The notes under the pieces were generated by a model. The model was not told where the DNA came from. It worked only from the letters and a program-made list of their open reading frames with translations, and ran no database searches. From positions 6,535,294-6,599,293 of the forward strand of contig JALMQS010000153.1 of NCBI GenBank assembly GCA_024734495.1: DNA of 64,000 nt. Reading direction: 5' to 3'. The stretch's first letter is position 1, and every line of letters starts with the position of its first letter. The position numbers and the translations under genes are program-made. Source of the DNA: Forficula auricularia. Its lineage: Eukaryota > Arthropoda > Insecta > Dermaptera > Forficulidae. Below, one piece after another: positions 32,705 through 43,236 of this stretch.

Positions 32705-33236
32705 TTAGTTGGATATGTTGAGGGCTCGTTGGCTTTTGACTACAAGCTAGCCAAAACAGAGCTTTTCCCACTATTTATTTTGTAGACGTCAGCGAAGCTC
32801 GAAGTTAGTGGTGACACTACCGTAGGCGCTGTGGTCTGCTAATAGAAATGGTCCGGGTTCCAGGATAATAAACTTCAATAAAAGTATAGATTACTTTATA
32901 AATATGAGAGTTTATTGCAACAGAAGTTATATTGTCGAGTACAGTTGAGTTTAACAAATAGTGATCAAAATTAGTAAGTTTACATTGACTGATACATCGA
33001 ATTGAGATAATGTGATGTTTTATCCGAGTTACGGGCGAGAGTGACCTCAGCTCCGTCCAATGAGGCCTCTTATACTAGACCTTGTTCATGTATGTGTGTT
33101 AAAAATGTGTTTAAATAAAGGCAGTCTATATGCATATGTATTTACAATGGTTGAAATTATCTCACTCCTCTTTTCCAAAACAAAACCAATATATCTTCTT
33201 AAACTTAGGATATATAACATTTAGAAATTTAGCCTA

Positions 33237-33240
<4 letters not shown>
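32705..33240. other. Unassigned block, possibly LTR-like
   Basis: GC-richer DNA at 32740-32880 followed by CTTCAATAAAAGTATAG (AATAAA near 32878). This could be a fragment of a long terminal repeat. No partner copy or TG...CA border is proven. Confidence 0.3.
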
Positions 33241-33245
<5 letters not shown>

Positions 33246-33267
<22 letters not shown>

Positions 33268-33930
33268 AATGCAATCGAATGCAAGAAGGGGTGCACCAGT
33301 AAAGGTGTAGCCCCTATGGATCTCGAAAGACCCTTGCATTACCGAAGAGAAGGGAAAGTTGATTAAGTGAGAGGGTGTAGACGTAGGTGTCTATGCACCC
33401 TGGTTTTGAAGGTTTGAAGATCATAGGTGCTGGGAAAGATAGAGGCTGGGAGAGAGTTCCAGTTCCTTGAAGTCATGGGGATATATGTATTCGCGAATGA
33501 AGTGGTCCGGCACTTTTCCAATTTGACCCGCAAAAGAGTGTTGGGAGTCGGCAAAACGTGTGCTGCGTGCAAAGCATGCTTTGGGGGAATTATTGATTTT
33601 ATCTCATCAGAGCACCTGCCGTGATAGTATCTATAGAAAAGGGAAAGGGCAGAGACATCTCTTCGATGAGCCAGCGAGTCGAGGGAGTCGGTGAGGGTAG
33701 AATCGTCAATTAGCCTGACGGCTCGTTTCTGAATTGCATCAAGGGTAGCAAGAGAGATATTTTGAGGCTCCTTCCACAGATGAGAGCCGTATTCGAGACA
33801 GGGGCGGATTTGGGCCTTGTAGATGGTGAGAAGTTGTGGGGGTTTGTAAAATCGCTTGGACCTGAATAAGAAGCCAATCTTCCTTGCTGCAGACTTCTTA
33901 TATTGACCCTTATAGGTCATTCCATTTTAT
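33246..33930 (-). mobile_element. LINE (Jockey/CR1-type) 3' end with poly-A
   Basis: On the minus strand the end of a reverse-transcriptase ORF is followed by a 3' untranslated region and an A-tail (T-run 33246-33267). 5'-truncated. Copies of the same 3' end are at 12257-12377 and 47338-47884. Confidence 0.9.
33363..33920 (-). pseudogene. LINE reverse transcriptase C-terminal fragment
   Basis: 185 codons from the end of a non-LTR retrotransposon ORF2. It covers the region after the RT palm: PQLLTIYKAQIRPCLEYGSH, then LDAIQKRAVRLIDDSTLTDS, then LAHRRDVSALSLFYRYYHGR, ending in RVHRHLRLHPLT and a stop. The catalytic YADD part and endonuclease are missing, so it is a 5'-truncated, inactive insert. 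The region around KHALHAAHVLPTPNTLLR is in another frame than in the 47.4-kb copy. Confidence 0.9.
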
Positions 33931-33934
33931 TAAA

Positions 33935-34430
33935 AGAAAAGGGCATGATCTAATCTTTAGAAATTTATTTTATTTATCTATGTATATACTATTACCATTC
34001 ATCTCCCTTTTCTTAAAATAAAATCACACGTTTTTCTAGCTTCAGACATCTGGTAATTTGAAATTCGAAATCATGTCCGTCCCCTTAAAACGCCCTAATT
34101 TATGTAGTTGATGGTCTTTCATTTAGAGATAAACAAAACGCCTTAAAGTCGCTAAATTATATCTCTCAAGCGAAACAACCTTCTGTCTTCCATCCTTGCC
34201 CCCCCTTGACCATCCAACGATTCTTAAGACCCCCTCCCGCTTTGCGTAACAAAAGCATCGATTTCCTGAAACAAACATATGCCTGCCATATGTAAGATGA
34301 AATGATACTCTAATTTCAAATCTCCCAGGAATTGTCCAACTCACCTTGTGACAGATATTTAAATGAAATAATATGTAATCGACAAGAAATGATTTAAACT
34401 TGAATAATTTTTATTTATAATAAAAAATAT
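33935..34430. other. Unassigned intergenic DNA
   Basis: 34040-34340 has GC-richer wording and an open minus frame of 73 codons (MSWTIPGRFEIRVSF...) with no recognised family. Not called. Confidence 0.35.
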
Positions 34431-34492
34431 TCAATTGAAGGAGACAATAAAAGAGTGTGTCTTTCTGCTGGAATTATAAATTTTATTTATTT

Positions 34493-34541
34493 ATAACGAG
34501 ACTATAGTTTCGAGGGCTTTGCCCTCTTCATCAGTCTATTA
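34493..34541 (-). ncRNA. Hammerhead-ribozyme-like motif, ACTATAGT type
   Basis: Minus-strand order: AATAGA, CTGATGA, stem II AGAGGGC-AAA-GCCCTC, GAAA, CTATAGTC, TCGTTAT. The core is fully conserved and stem II is perfect. Stem I is weak (AGA/TC plus outer pairs). The palindrome ACTATAGT could form stem III between two molecules. Confidence 0.7.
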
Positions 34542-34711
34542 CAATGTATCTCACAGGAATTAATTTTTTGAATGAAAGGTTAACATTTTTCATGTGTTAA
34601 GGTTATAAATTACATAGAGTGGGCAAGTTAAGAATTGACACTCTGTAATTTATAACCTTACCACATGAAAAATGTTAACCTTTCATTCATAAATTAATTC
34701 CTGTGAATACA

Positions 34712-34765
34712 TTGTACTGAGTGATGAAGAGGGCAAAGCCCTCGAAACTCATAGTCTCGTTATAA
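34712..34765 (+). ncRNA. Decayed hammerhead-like motif (right arm)
   Basis: Inverse of the motif at 34493-34541, but the core reads CTGAGTGATGA (two-base insertion) and CTCATAGTC has an extra base. Stem II AGAGGGCAAAGCCCTC is intact. Probably inactive. Confidence 0.6.
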
Positions 34766-34967
34766 ACAAATAAAATTTATAATTCCAGCAGAAGACACGA
34801 TTTTTTATTGTCTCCTTCAATATATAAAAATTCTGCTACTCTCGGCAAAAACTTTCAATTTAATAAAAATATTCAAGCTTATATCATTTACCTATATAAT
34901 TTAATAGTTCATTTGGTTTAATTAATAAAAAAAAAATTTAATTTTCTATATTCATAAGGTTTAAGGT

Positions 34968-35160
34968 AATGTTTTATTAAACCAATTATTTTACATAAAT
35001 TAATGTATACATTGTATTTGAGCTTCGACTCCGGAGATTACTTCTCCGCCGTCGACTGTTCTTGATCATATTTTTAGTCTTTGTTTTTAATAAGAGGAAA
35101 AAACTATTTAAATAAAAAAACCTCTTTCCCGATTTAGTTTCCATCCGATATCAATCCTCC
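34968..35160. repeat. AAACCAATTATTTTACAT repeat unit
   Basis: Unit as at 17.0 and 18.7 kb, inserted in the CACTGAAAAA element. Confidence 0.7.
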
Positions 35161-35609
35161 ATCATAAGGTAATCTACCATAATTTTAATATATATTAATA
35201 TTTCTTCTTCTCTTATAGTGGGTTTTAAAATTTAAAAAAAAAAAAATTCATAATATAAACAAAATTTTTGTTAATTTTTTTTTAATATCTTAATTATTAA
35301 GATATTGCTATTTGAAGAAAATCTAAGTCGTTTTACGATAAAAAACTTTCGTTTATATAAAATAAGAGGTTTTACTAGAAGTAAACAAGACATTCATTTA
35401 ATATTAAGAGAAATATTTAATATAATAAAATAGATCACTCAAGTATATAATATATTTGGATTAAATACCTAAAAATTTGGTCATATTTGGAATGATTTCG
35501 ATATATCTTGATTATTAATCAAATATCTTTGGAATAAATAAGAGCTCATTAAAAATGCTCAACTCTATCAATATATTTACTATAAAGAAAATGTTTTTTC
35601 AGGGCAGAC

Positions 35610-36400
35610 AGGTAAAAAATTCCTGTAGATTTTGGACAAGTACACCGAAACGTAGTTGAAATAATGAATTTTAAAATTTCTCAGGAGCCCTTGCGGGCTC
35701 GAACCTTTTCCAAAATTCTTCCGCCGTTTGCCCGACCTTTGAAGGATCCTCTCGTTTAACCGTAAATAAAATGTGCTTTGTTTACAAATAAAAGTTTCAC
35801 AATTTTTTTATGTTTTTTTATTATTGTGGGCGTATTGGGTGTCAATGTCAAGTGGCTTGCATTTTCTTATCATCTGGTGTCAATGGACCCTCTGTCTTAG
35901 TTGAGAGCCAGAAAGCAACACTTGACTGAGAGAATTCCAGGCCAAAATAATTTTTCTTCTTCAATTCCGCTCTGTGAGTTCTCAAGTTAGGTTATTTATT
36001 GTTGATTGATACAAATGAAGACGTAACAATAAGTAAATAAATACTAGTTTGTTTATTTGAAACAACGCTTTTATTTTATTATTTATTTCTGTTTGCTATC
36101 AAATGGAATGTGCGCATTCAGAAGAACAGGATCATTTTACAAATAATTGAGATTAATCATTTCCAAGAAACTTGTGTGTGTGTGTGTGTTATCAACTTTA
36201 CTTATGGAAAAATAATAATCAGCATTTCCTACGATATCTTCCTCGAGATTTGTCCAATAATTGAAAAAGGTAAGTACATTTTTACTTGAATCTTATTCAG
36301 ATCGGATGCCAGTGCAAATGAATTTTTTATTTTTGCTAACTTTAAATTCCTGATGATTAAAACCATGAAAAGAACGTTCTTTGGCAATTATTATTATTAT
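35610..36400. other. Unassigned intergenic DNA
   Basis: Includes a TG dinucleotide run at 36174-36190 and a donor-like AAAAAGGTAAGTAC at 36264-36277. I could not attach it to any exon. Confidence 0.35.
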
Positions 36401-36407
36401 TAGTACT

Positions 36408-36440
36408 ACTTGGTAACACCGATCGATGATCGGTAATTTT
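36408..36440 (+). repeat. ACCGAGC-type hairpin motif
   Basis: CTACTTGGTAACACCGATCG then ATGATCGGTAATTTTTT. It is a diverged copy of the motif at 30645-30680. Confidence 0.5.
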
Positions 36441-36696
36441 TTGACTCAGTTTTTATTTATTTTTTTTTTATTTTATTTATCCAGAAAAATATACAACATT
36501 CAATATGTCATGTCCTATAGAGTTGACAAGTCAACTGTACATAGGACCGGATTAAAATCTTATATCTATCTTATATTATATATCTTATATATAACAATTA
36601 TTTAATTTTACAAAGAATTACTATAGTTGAAATATGGTGTACATTGTTAAACATTTGTTCACATTAGATATTTACATACACTATCACAGGGTGAAA

Positions 36697-37756
36697 TCAC
36701 AATGATCCAATCCATTTAACCAATTTTTTTCTCAATAATTTTTTGTCACACGACATATTTTTTTGATCATTTGGGAGTTTGTTAAAATATTTAATTGCCA
36801 CAAAATAGGCATTTTTTTGGGCAATTGACTCATTAATCTTTGGTAGGACAATTGATCTATGTCTAGTTCTGCCACTATGTTCATTTGTTGCGACACACTA
36901 TTGGTTTTGGTTGCAACCCTTCTTGACCAGAGAAAGGTTGGCGATTTGTAGGTTTATCTCGAAGATGACTCTCCGTGAGGGGTCCTTGGTAACGCGCCCA
37001 AGCGATTCGGCCTGTTTAAGCCCTGGTGCTGGTTTTGAAGAGAGGTGAGAAGGGTGTATTTTAAAAAAGAAGAGATTATTTCATAGTGGCTTTTTATTCA
37101 TCTCATAACTCCAAGTTAACAACTGACTGATCACACCCCAACTGGGCTTCAGATTCGAACTGTCTATCTCTGACTTCAAACTAGAACTGACTCCAAGTGG
37201 ATTTCAAAATCGACTGCCCCAACTGGGCCTCCAATTTCGACTGTCAAACTCTCTCAACTGCCTCAGCCTGCTTCTGGAAATTTAATCTTAGATATTTCTC
37301 ACGCTAAAATGACATTCACACATGTGGGCCAAGAGGCCATCTGCCACTTATTTTCGACTTGCTTTAAGAGCTATCTGGACTTGGGTCCATGTAAGCCGAA
37401 TTTGCCAAGTGCGCCCTCCCATTGTCAAAAGGCATCAAAGAGACGCCGGTCGACAACCACCGCCACTAGAAACAATTATATTTATATTCCAGGAAAGTAT
37501 TGTCGGCGCACAACACATTATACATAATCTTACACACATAATAATAATAAACAACTGAGTTAACAATAAATGATTCATCAATAGCCAGGACAGGTTGTAC
37601 CTTAATTTTTTTAATAAGTCTAGTCAGTATAGTGATAAGAGGTTTCATTGCATTATCATATGCTCCCCCCCCCCACGCAATTATACCATAGTTAATTATA
37701 CTCTCAAACAGAGCCTGATAAATTATCCTCATAGCCTTTGGATCAATATTGCACAT
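36697..37756 (-). pseudogene. Interrupted non-LTR reverse transcriptase end
   Basis: Different family from the 33.4-kb LINE. The first block resembles the region just after the RT domain (YQALFESIINYGIIAWGG). The second is the C-terminal tail. The ORF is broken by the insert at about 36917-37490. The endonuclease and RT catalytic parts are not in the window. Confidence 0.75.
36917..37490 (-). mobile_element. Insertion in the LINE, possible solo LTR
   Basis: Moderate-GC DNA with CCAACTGGGC repeats. On the minus strand it has GAGATGAATAAAAAGCCACT, an AATAAA that could be the R region of an LTR. Borders and target duplication were not determined. Confidence 0.35.
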
Positions 37757-38099
37757 AACTTATGTAAAACAAAATTTATATATCTGGTTTTCTTGATAAT
37801 TTGCTTTATGTGATGGTTCCATCTCATATGACAATCTATATAGATACCCAAATATTTACAATAATCAACTCTTTTATTTATTTCTTATCAATATACGTTA
37901 AAACCGATATATTAATTTTATTTTTAATTAGGTAAAAATGTCGATTTTTAAAAGCATCCAAAATAAAATAAAATTGAAATAAAACTTAATTTATATTTTT
38001 ACCAACGTTATGATCCGCTATGGCCATCATCAAGACGTATCACTGGCCACAAAGTTTTAAATCTAATTGCAATTAAAAATAATATTAATATACACCGAG

Positions 38100-38160
38100 G
38101 TTTTTTCGTTGACCTTGATCCTGAAGAAGGAGGCACGATCCTTCGAAATGTCGAATTTTT
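38100..38160 (+). ncRNA. Degenerate hammerhead-like motif
   Basis: CTGAAGA, stem AGGA...TCCT, then TCGAAATGTC (38121-38152). Core residues are present, but stem I does not pair convincingly and ACGT reads ATGT. Just upstream, 37995-38030 has inverse-like words (AACGTTATGATCCGC, CATCATCAAG). Confidence 0.45.
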
Positions 38161-38354
38161 AAGAAACTGAAATTGATATTCTAATAAATTATTTTACAGA
38201 GAAAAGACCTTTAATTAATTAAATTGGCAAATTCTAATATATAATAATATTTGTAATGATCTATTAGTGGAAATTAAAATATCATAAAGATCTACCACAT
38301 TTTGAAAAAGTATAAAAAAGAAAAATTTAACTAGAAAAAAAACTGAATATATTT

Positions 38355-38780
38355 TTGAAAGGGATGGTGCCATATTAATTTGGTCAAGTTCTGATGATAT
38401 GATCACTATTAATAACATCACTAAAAAGAGAAAAAATAAAACCGACTTCAAAAAAATTAAATGCAACAAATAAAATACACTAAAAGGCATATAATAATTA
38501 TTATCTTAATTAGTTACAACTAAAAGACGAAATATTAACATGAAATTACTTTTTGAAGTCGGTGCCAAACATATACATTTTATGAATCGCACTCGACGGA
38601 TCTTAGTACGTTTGGCGGGTACGCTCACTTATAGGTATAGTTTGTTTGGCACCGACTTCAAAAAGTAATTTCATGTTAATATTTCGTCGTTTAGTTGTAA
38701 CTAAATAAGATAATAATTATTTTATATCTTTTGGTGTATTTTATTTGTTGCATTTAATTTTTTTGAAGTCGGTTTTATTT
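38355..38780. mobile_element. GAAGTCGG foldback
   Basis: Short tail 38358-38440 (GGGATGGTGCCATATTAATT) and a palindrome from 38441 to 38776. The 91- and 148-residue minus frames crossing it are repeat frames. Confidence 0.85.
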
Positions 38781-38794
38781 TTTTCTTAAAAATT

Positions 38795-38985
38795 ATTGCA
38801 TTTATAGCCTTCTGGGGGTCCACAGAATATATATACAAAATTTGGCTATAATACAAAGGGGCTATCATTTTCAATTTTAACCCCCCTCCCCATTTTGGGT
38901 GGTTAGTTATTGTATTTCTAGCCTTTTTGGGGCCCACAGAATATGTATACAAAATTTGGTCGAAAGGGCTAGAATTTGTCACATT
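38795..38985. repeat. CTTCTGGGGGTCCACAGAAT repeat
   Basis: Two head-to-tail pieces with CCCCATTTTGGGTGGTTAGT and TATACAAAATTTGG. Relatives are at 5.9, 7.1-7.7, 48.0, 50.2, 56.0-56.4 and 63.96 kb. Confidence 0.7.
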
Positions 38986-39326
38986 GAAACTTACATATTT
39001 ACATAGATAGATACGTACAGATGAAGCTAATATACTTCGCAGCAATAGTAACCAAAAAGCTAAGGCAGCAGAGTGAAGGAGGAATAAACTAATCCATTCC
39101 CAGAAGGAGGACCCTCGAGCTACCCCCCCCCTCCACACACACGAAGAAATACCTGACGGTGGCCCCATTGGAGGAAAGAGGGTGAAGAAAAACGGGAGGT
39201 GGTTTTAGTGGGTAGGAATCCCTGGAGTACAGGCCCAGCACTGTCTTTTGAAGATTTCCACCTACCCTCGAAAAAAAAATATAAAGCATGTAATAAGCAA
39301 TACACAGCATATTTGTAATTTAATTC

Positions 39327-39346
39327 TTTTATTCATATAATTTATT
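39327..39346 (-). promoter_or_regulatory. Polyadenylation signals of gene 2
   Basis: Minus-strand AATAAA at 39341-39346 and again near 39327-39332, 54 to 73 bp after the stop codon. Confidence 0.6.
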
Positions 39347-39399
39347 TTGATTCATATTATATTACAGTATATATATTTACATAAAATTGAATTTAAATA

Positions 39400-39564
39400 T
39401 CAAATTCCTTGAGCAGATCCAAATGATTTTCTTGTATCTATATGTGTATAAATGATTGGTTTTTGTTTCTTGAATCTTTTTATCGCAATGGCGATAATTT
39501 GCGTGGAATTTGAATAATTCAACGATTTTGTTCTATTTCCTGTTTGTTCTTGTTGTTGTCCATC
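39400..39564 (-). CDS. Gene 2, last exon: gamma-glutamyltransferase-like C-terminus
   Basis: Acceptor TTGTCAATATATAG lies before 39564 (minus). Phase 0 reading DGQQQEQTGNRTKSLNYSNS, then TQIIAIAIKRFKKQKPIIY, then THIDTRKSFGSAQGI and stop TGA at 39400-39402. The end fits the conserved C-terminus of glutathione hydrolases, where a D-x-RK block is followed within a few residues by a G-x-x-x-G-aromatic end. The phase matches the exon at 46893-46991. It closes the small-subunit fold (central beta-sheet) in that family. AATAAA signals follow within 75 bp. Confidence 0.8.
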   Translation of the reverse strand, partial: DGQQQEQTGNRTKSLNYSNSTQIIAIAIKRFKKQKPIIYTHIDTRKSFGSAQGI

Positions 39565-39659
39565 CTATATATTGACAAAAACAAATTTGAAATTTATATC
39601 ATTACTTTCGTCTAAATTCAGAGCATTTAGCTCTTAAACAGTGGCAGTAACAACAATAA

Positions 39660-40370
39660 TAGGGTGGCAGGACGAGCGGGACGCGAGCTCAGGAGGATCC
39701 CAGCATACTATATATATTCATCTAGATTAATTTGTAACAACGCTTAGAGAAATTTCTCTAAAAAAATTACCCTCTTGCCTAGAATCGAACCGACGAACTC
39801 TTGAACTATGGTCATCAGCTCTAACCACTAGACCAATGTCACATTAATATTTATATCTTGATTTCTTTTATTAAAACTATATATTTTTGATTTAGACTTT
39901 GTGTCTAGATAATATTGTATTCATTTGAACTCGAATGAAAATGAAAAAAACACCAATAGATTTTAAATTAAGAAACATTAAATATATATTAATTAACGAG
40001 GCAAATTTGAAATATAATTCTCAGCTCTGATTTTAAACTGATGGCTCCAATCGATTTTCATTAACCAGGCAAATTTGAAATATATATATTCGAATTTTGA
40101 AATGAAAGACTCCAATTATTTTTAAATTAAGAAACATTAAATATATTGATAATTGTTCCTCCCCCCCCCCCCTCGCCACTCAAAAATTAAAGATGCGAAA
40201 CTTTTAAGAGACGATGTATTTTCGGTAGTTTACGGGTATACATTTGGAGTGTGGTTTTTTAAGAGGAATAAAATTTTTTGGACCGAGACGCTGCCCGCCA
40301 GGGCACTTCAGCCCGGAGGACCGAGCTTCGAGGGCGTGCCGAAGGCACGCACGAAAAGCTCGTATATTAA
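39660..40370 (+). repeat. Repeat with GC hairpin end, pair with 15655-16500
   Basis: Its end reads CCGAGACGCTGCCCGCC, GAGGGCGTGCCGAAGGCACG then CACGAAAAGCTCGTA. GCGTGCC-GAA-GGCACGC is a perfect hairpin. The frames of 60-80 codons here are not conserved with the other copies. Confidence 0.7.
39770..39842 (-). repeat. Degenerate tRNA-like sequence (SINE or tRNA pseudogene)
   Basis: Minus strand: ACATTGGTCTAGTGGTTAGA (A-box-like TGGTCTAGTGGTTAGAGC) and, about 45 bp on, CGGTTCGATTCTAG (B box). The acceptor and anticodon stems do not close cleanly, so it is not called a functional tRNA. Confidence 0.5.
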
Positions 40371-40671
40371 TATTAAATTTAGTAAATTTTATTAGTTTTG
40401 TATTCAATTAATTTAAATTACCTATACTAAAGTACAGACACAAATTAAAAGTTGCTTGAAAATCAACGAAAAATGCACACAATAATTATAATAGCCTTTG
40501 TACTTACTTTACTCATAGTTTAAGATCTCAACTTAGGTCTACCTTCACCTATCGAGTTTCTAATGAAATTAATATTTTGGTAATATAATGTATTAATAAA
40601 CAAAACTTGATAGGGTCGACATCCAATTCCCTGCATAGATATTTTTAATAAAAAATTAAAGTTGTTAATTT

Positions 40672-40900
40672 TTAACCGACTTCGAAAAAGGAGGAGGTTC
40701 TCTATTCGACAGATTTTTTTTTGTGTCTATGTTACCTCATATCTCCGCCAATTGTGAACAGATTTTGAAAAAAAAAATTGCATTGGGTTCAGTCTAGCTT
40801 CCGATTGGTCCCATTTTTTTTTCATTGGTATTAAACCTTTTTTGTTAGATTTGTTCAGGCCTAACTTATTTGTTTATGAACCGATTTCGATGATTCTTTT
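40672..40900. mobile_element. GAAGTCGG family tail fragment
   Basis: TTAACCGACTTCGAAAAAGG to ACCGATTTCGATGATTC. It is joined directly to the CATGCTTTGCATTGG repeat, which replaces the rest. Confidence 0.85.
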
Positions 40901-41445
40901 ACTTTATCCAATGCAAAGCATGGGTAAAGTATTGCAATCGCTCTCGGGGCAAGCGTGGCTTCAAAGGGTCCTCAGGTAAAGACTACGGAACCCATGGACT
41001 CAAATAAAGTCACAAATTGTAGTATTCAATTAGGTTGAATTTTAGCACGTGACGGTTTTGCCAAAAATTACATGGGGTCTCGTCGAGAGGCCAAAAAGTG
41101 CGATTTTTTCATTTAGTGCGTGCGGATGTATGTATGTATGTATGGATGGATGTATGTTATCGTTTTTTTGGCCCACGATTTTTTCCACACCGTTGCGCTG
41201 ATTGAAATGAAATTGAAAACCTACCATTAGTTTAACAAAATGAAGCGCTGATTAGTTTTTGGTACATATCGGCCCACAAACATTAGTACTTTATTTCAGT
41301 ACTTTTTTAGTTTTTTCTAAATATCTTGAAAATGACTTAACCAATTTTGATGAAATTTAATATCCTAATTAAGTACCTTGGGGACCACAAAAAAGGTTAA
41401 ATAAAGTTTTTAGTAAAATTATATTTTAAAGTACTTTACTCTAGA
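40898..41445. repeat. CATGCTTTGCATTGG repeat, full copy
   Basis: ACTTTATCCAATGCAAAGCA to AAAGTACTTTACTCTAG. It includes a TGTA/TGGA tetranucleotide run (41127-41156). Inverse copy at 30841-31390. Confidence 0.85.
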
Positions 41446-41599
41446 GTTAGATGGTACTTTTTAATTTTTTAAATTCTTTAAAATTTATTCATTTGAAAGT
41501 TTTAATATAGCTCATTTAGCCTTGCTTAAGTAAGAATGGATAGGCTTTCTCTGTGAAATGCTAAAAATTTGGGAGGAATTTTTTATGAGTAACCATAGC

Positions 41600-43235
41600 A
41601 ACTGCGTTGTTTTCTTATCCGTTACCTTTGCTGAAGACAGAGAAATCGATTTTAAACCAAAAATAGCGATTGATTCTCATCTAGTACTTGAGGAATAATC
41701 ATTCTATATTGGATTTTTTGACGTTTCGGTTTTTATTAGTAACCATTGCTGAAGACATAGAGAAATCGATTTTAAACCAAAAATAGCGATTGATTCTCAT
41801 CTAGTACTTGAGGAATAATCATTCTATATTGGATTTTTGACGTTTCGGTTTTTATTAGTAACCATTGCTGAAGACATGGAGAAATCGATTTTAAACCAAA
41901 AATAGCGATTGATTCTCATCTAGTACTTGAGGAATAATCCATTCTATATTGGATTTTTGACGTTTCGGTTTTTATTAGTAACCATTGCTGAAGACATAGA
42001 GAAATCGATTTTAAACCAAAAATAGCGATTGATTCTCATCTAGTACTTGAGGAATAATCATTCTATATTGGATTTTTGACGTTTCGGTTTTTATTAGTAA
42101 CCATTGCTGAAGACATAGAGAAATCGATTTTAAACCAAAAATAGCGATTGATTCTCATCTAGTACTTGAGGAATAATCATTCTATATTGGATTTTTGACG
42201 TTTCGGTTTTTATTAGTAACCATTGCTGAAGACATGGAGGAATCGACTTAAAATCAAAAATAGCGATTGATTCTCATCTAATACTTGAGAAATATCCATT
42301 CTATATTGGATTTTTGACGTTTCGGTTTTTATTAGTAACCATTGCTGAAGACATAGAGAAATCGACTTTAAACCAAAAATAGCGATTGATTCTCATCTAG
42401 TACTTGAGGAATAATCATTCTATATTGGATTTTTGACGTTTCGGTTTTTATTGGTAACCATTGCTGAAGACATAGAGGAATCGACTTAAAATCAAAAATA
42501 GCGATTGATTCTCATCTAGTACTTGAGGAATAATCATTCTATATTGGATTTTTTGACATTTCGGTTTTTATTGGAAACCATTGCTGAAGACATGGAGGAA
42601 TCGACTTAAAATCAAAAATAGCCATCGATTCTCATCTAATACTTGAGGAATAACCATTCTATATTGGATTTTTGGCGTTTCGGTTTTTATTGGAAACTAT
42701 TGCTGAAGACATAGAGAAATCGACTTTAAACCAAAAATAACGATTGATTCTCATCTAATACTTGAGGAATAACCATTCTATATTGGATTTTTGACATTTC
42801 GGTTTTTATTGGTAACCATTGCTGAAGACATGGAGGAATCGACTTAAAATAAAAAATAGACATCGATTCTCATCTAATACTTGAGGAATAACAATTCTAC
42901 ATTAGGCTTTTGACGTTTCGATTATTATTGGTAACCATTGCTGAAGACATGGAGGAATCGACATAAAATCAAAAATAACGATCGATTTTTATCTAATACT
43001 AGAGGAATAACCTTATTGCATTCCATTTTTGATGTTTTGACCATTAATGGCAACCTCTATTGAAAACGTGGAAGAATCGACTTAAAATCAAAAAGACTAA
43101 ATTCTTTTTTGGTAAACAACTCAATATGAACTACAAATTGCAAGTGATATCTGATTAATAATAAAAAGGAACAAACATATTAATATTTCAAATGAATTTG
43201 GATAAAGTTTAGCAACGATCCGTTGCAGTTTATTT
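41600..43235. mobile_element. 119-bp-unit transposon expanded to about 13 units
   Basis: Units repeat every 119-120 bp. AGAAATCG/GGAATCG anchors lie at about 41641, 41761, 41880, 42000, 42119, 42238 and on to about 43073. Each has GACGTTTCGGTTTTTATT, AACCATTGCTGAAGACAT and GATTGATTCTCATCTAGTAC. The left units are nearly identical and the right ones are progressively diverged. It ends with the shared terminus (inverse of CTGCAACGGATCGTTGCTAA, about 43205-43227). Confidence 0.9.
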
Positions 43236-43236
43236 T

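Larger units (their letters stand above)
34433..34822. mobile_element. Foldback with hammerhead-like motif in both arms
   Basis: Left arm ATTGAAGGAGACAATAAAAG and inverse right arm ATTGTCTCCTTCAAT; arms of about 170 bp. The inner parts AATGTTAACCTTTCATTCAT pair. A half copy is at 20436-20535. Confidence 0.85.
32249..35605. mobile_element. CACTGAAAAA TIR element, copy A, heavily interrupted
   Basis: Left end CACTGAAAAAACGATATATT and right end ATGTTTTTTCAG (about 35594-35605) match copy B at 61007-63514 over the outer parts (32255-32410, 32605-32700, 34890-34960, 35165-35605). Interruptions include a 194-bp retroposon-like insert (32411-32604), a large block (32705-34430) holding a LINE, a foldback (34433-34822) and a repeat unit (34968-35160). 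Confidence 0.65.
36475..37860 (-). mobile_element. Second LINE 3' region, split by an insertion
   Basis: The minus-strand RT end is in two blocks: about 37520-37756 (ALFESIINYGIIAWGGGAYD) and 36697-36915. The latter block has RTRHRSIVLPKINESIAQKN, then AYFVAIKYFNKLPND, then KLLRKKLVKWIGSL and a stop at 36697. Between them lies foreign DNA. The 3' region runs on to T-rich DNA near 36465-36475. Confidence 0.8.

Noticed and set aside
33427..33624. 65-codon frame antisense to the LINE (also at 47511-47708)
   Set aside because: Shadow of the conserved RT frame on the other strand.
38722..39310. 148-, 73- and 61-codon minus frames
   Set aside because: They cross the end of a foldback, a dispersed repeat and a C-rich tract; no conserved domain.
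39770..39842. Functional tRNA gene
   Set aside because: A and B boxes are present but acceptor and anticodon stems do not close; it is more likely a SINE head or pseudogene.
41600..43110. Hammerhead-like words (GACGTTTCGG and CTGAAGAC) in the 119-bp satellite
   Set aside because: The two words are in opposite orientation within a unit, so no CUGANGA...GAAA...GUC order forms on either strand and no stem II is present.
41600..43110. CRISPR-like array
   Set aside because: Units are contiguous 119-bp repeats without unique spacers, in a eukaryotic transposon.
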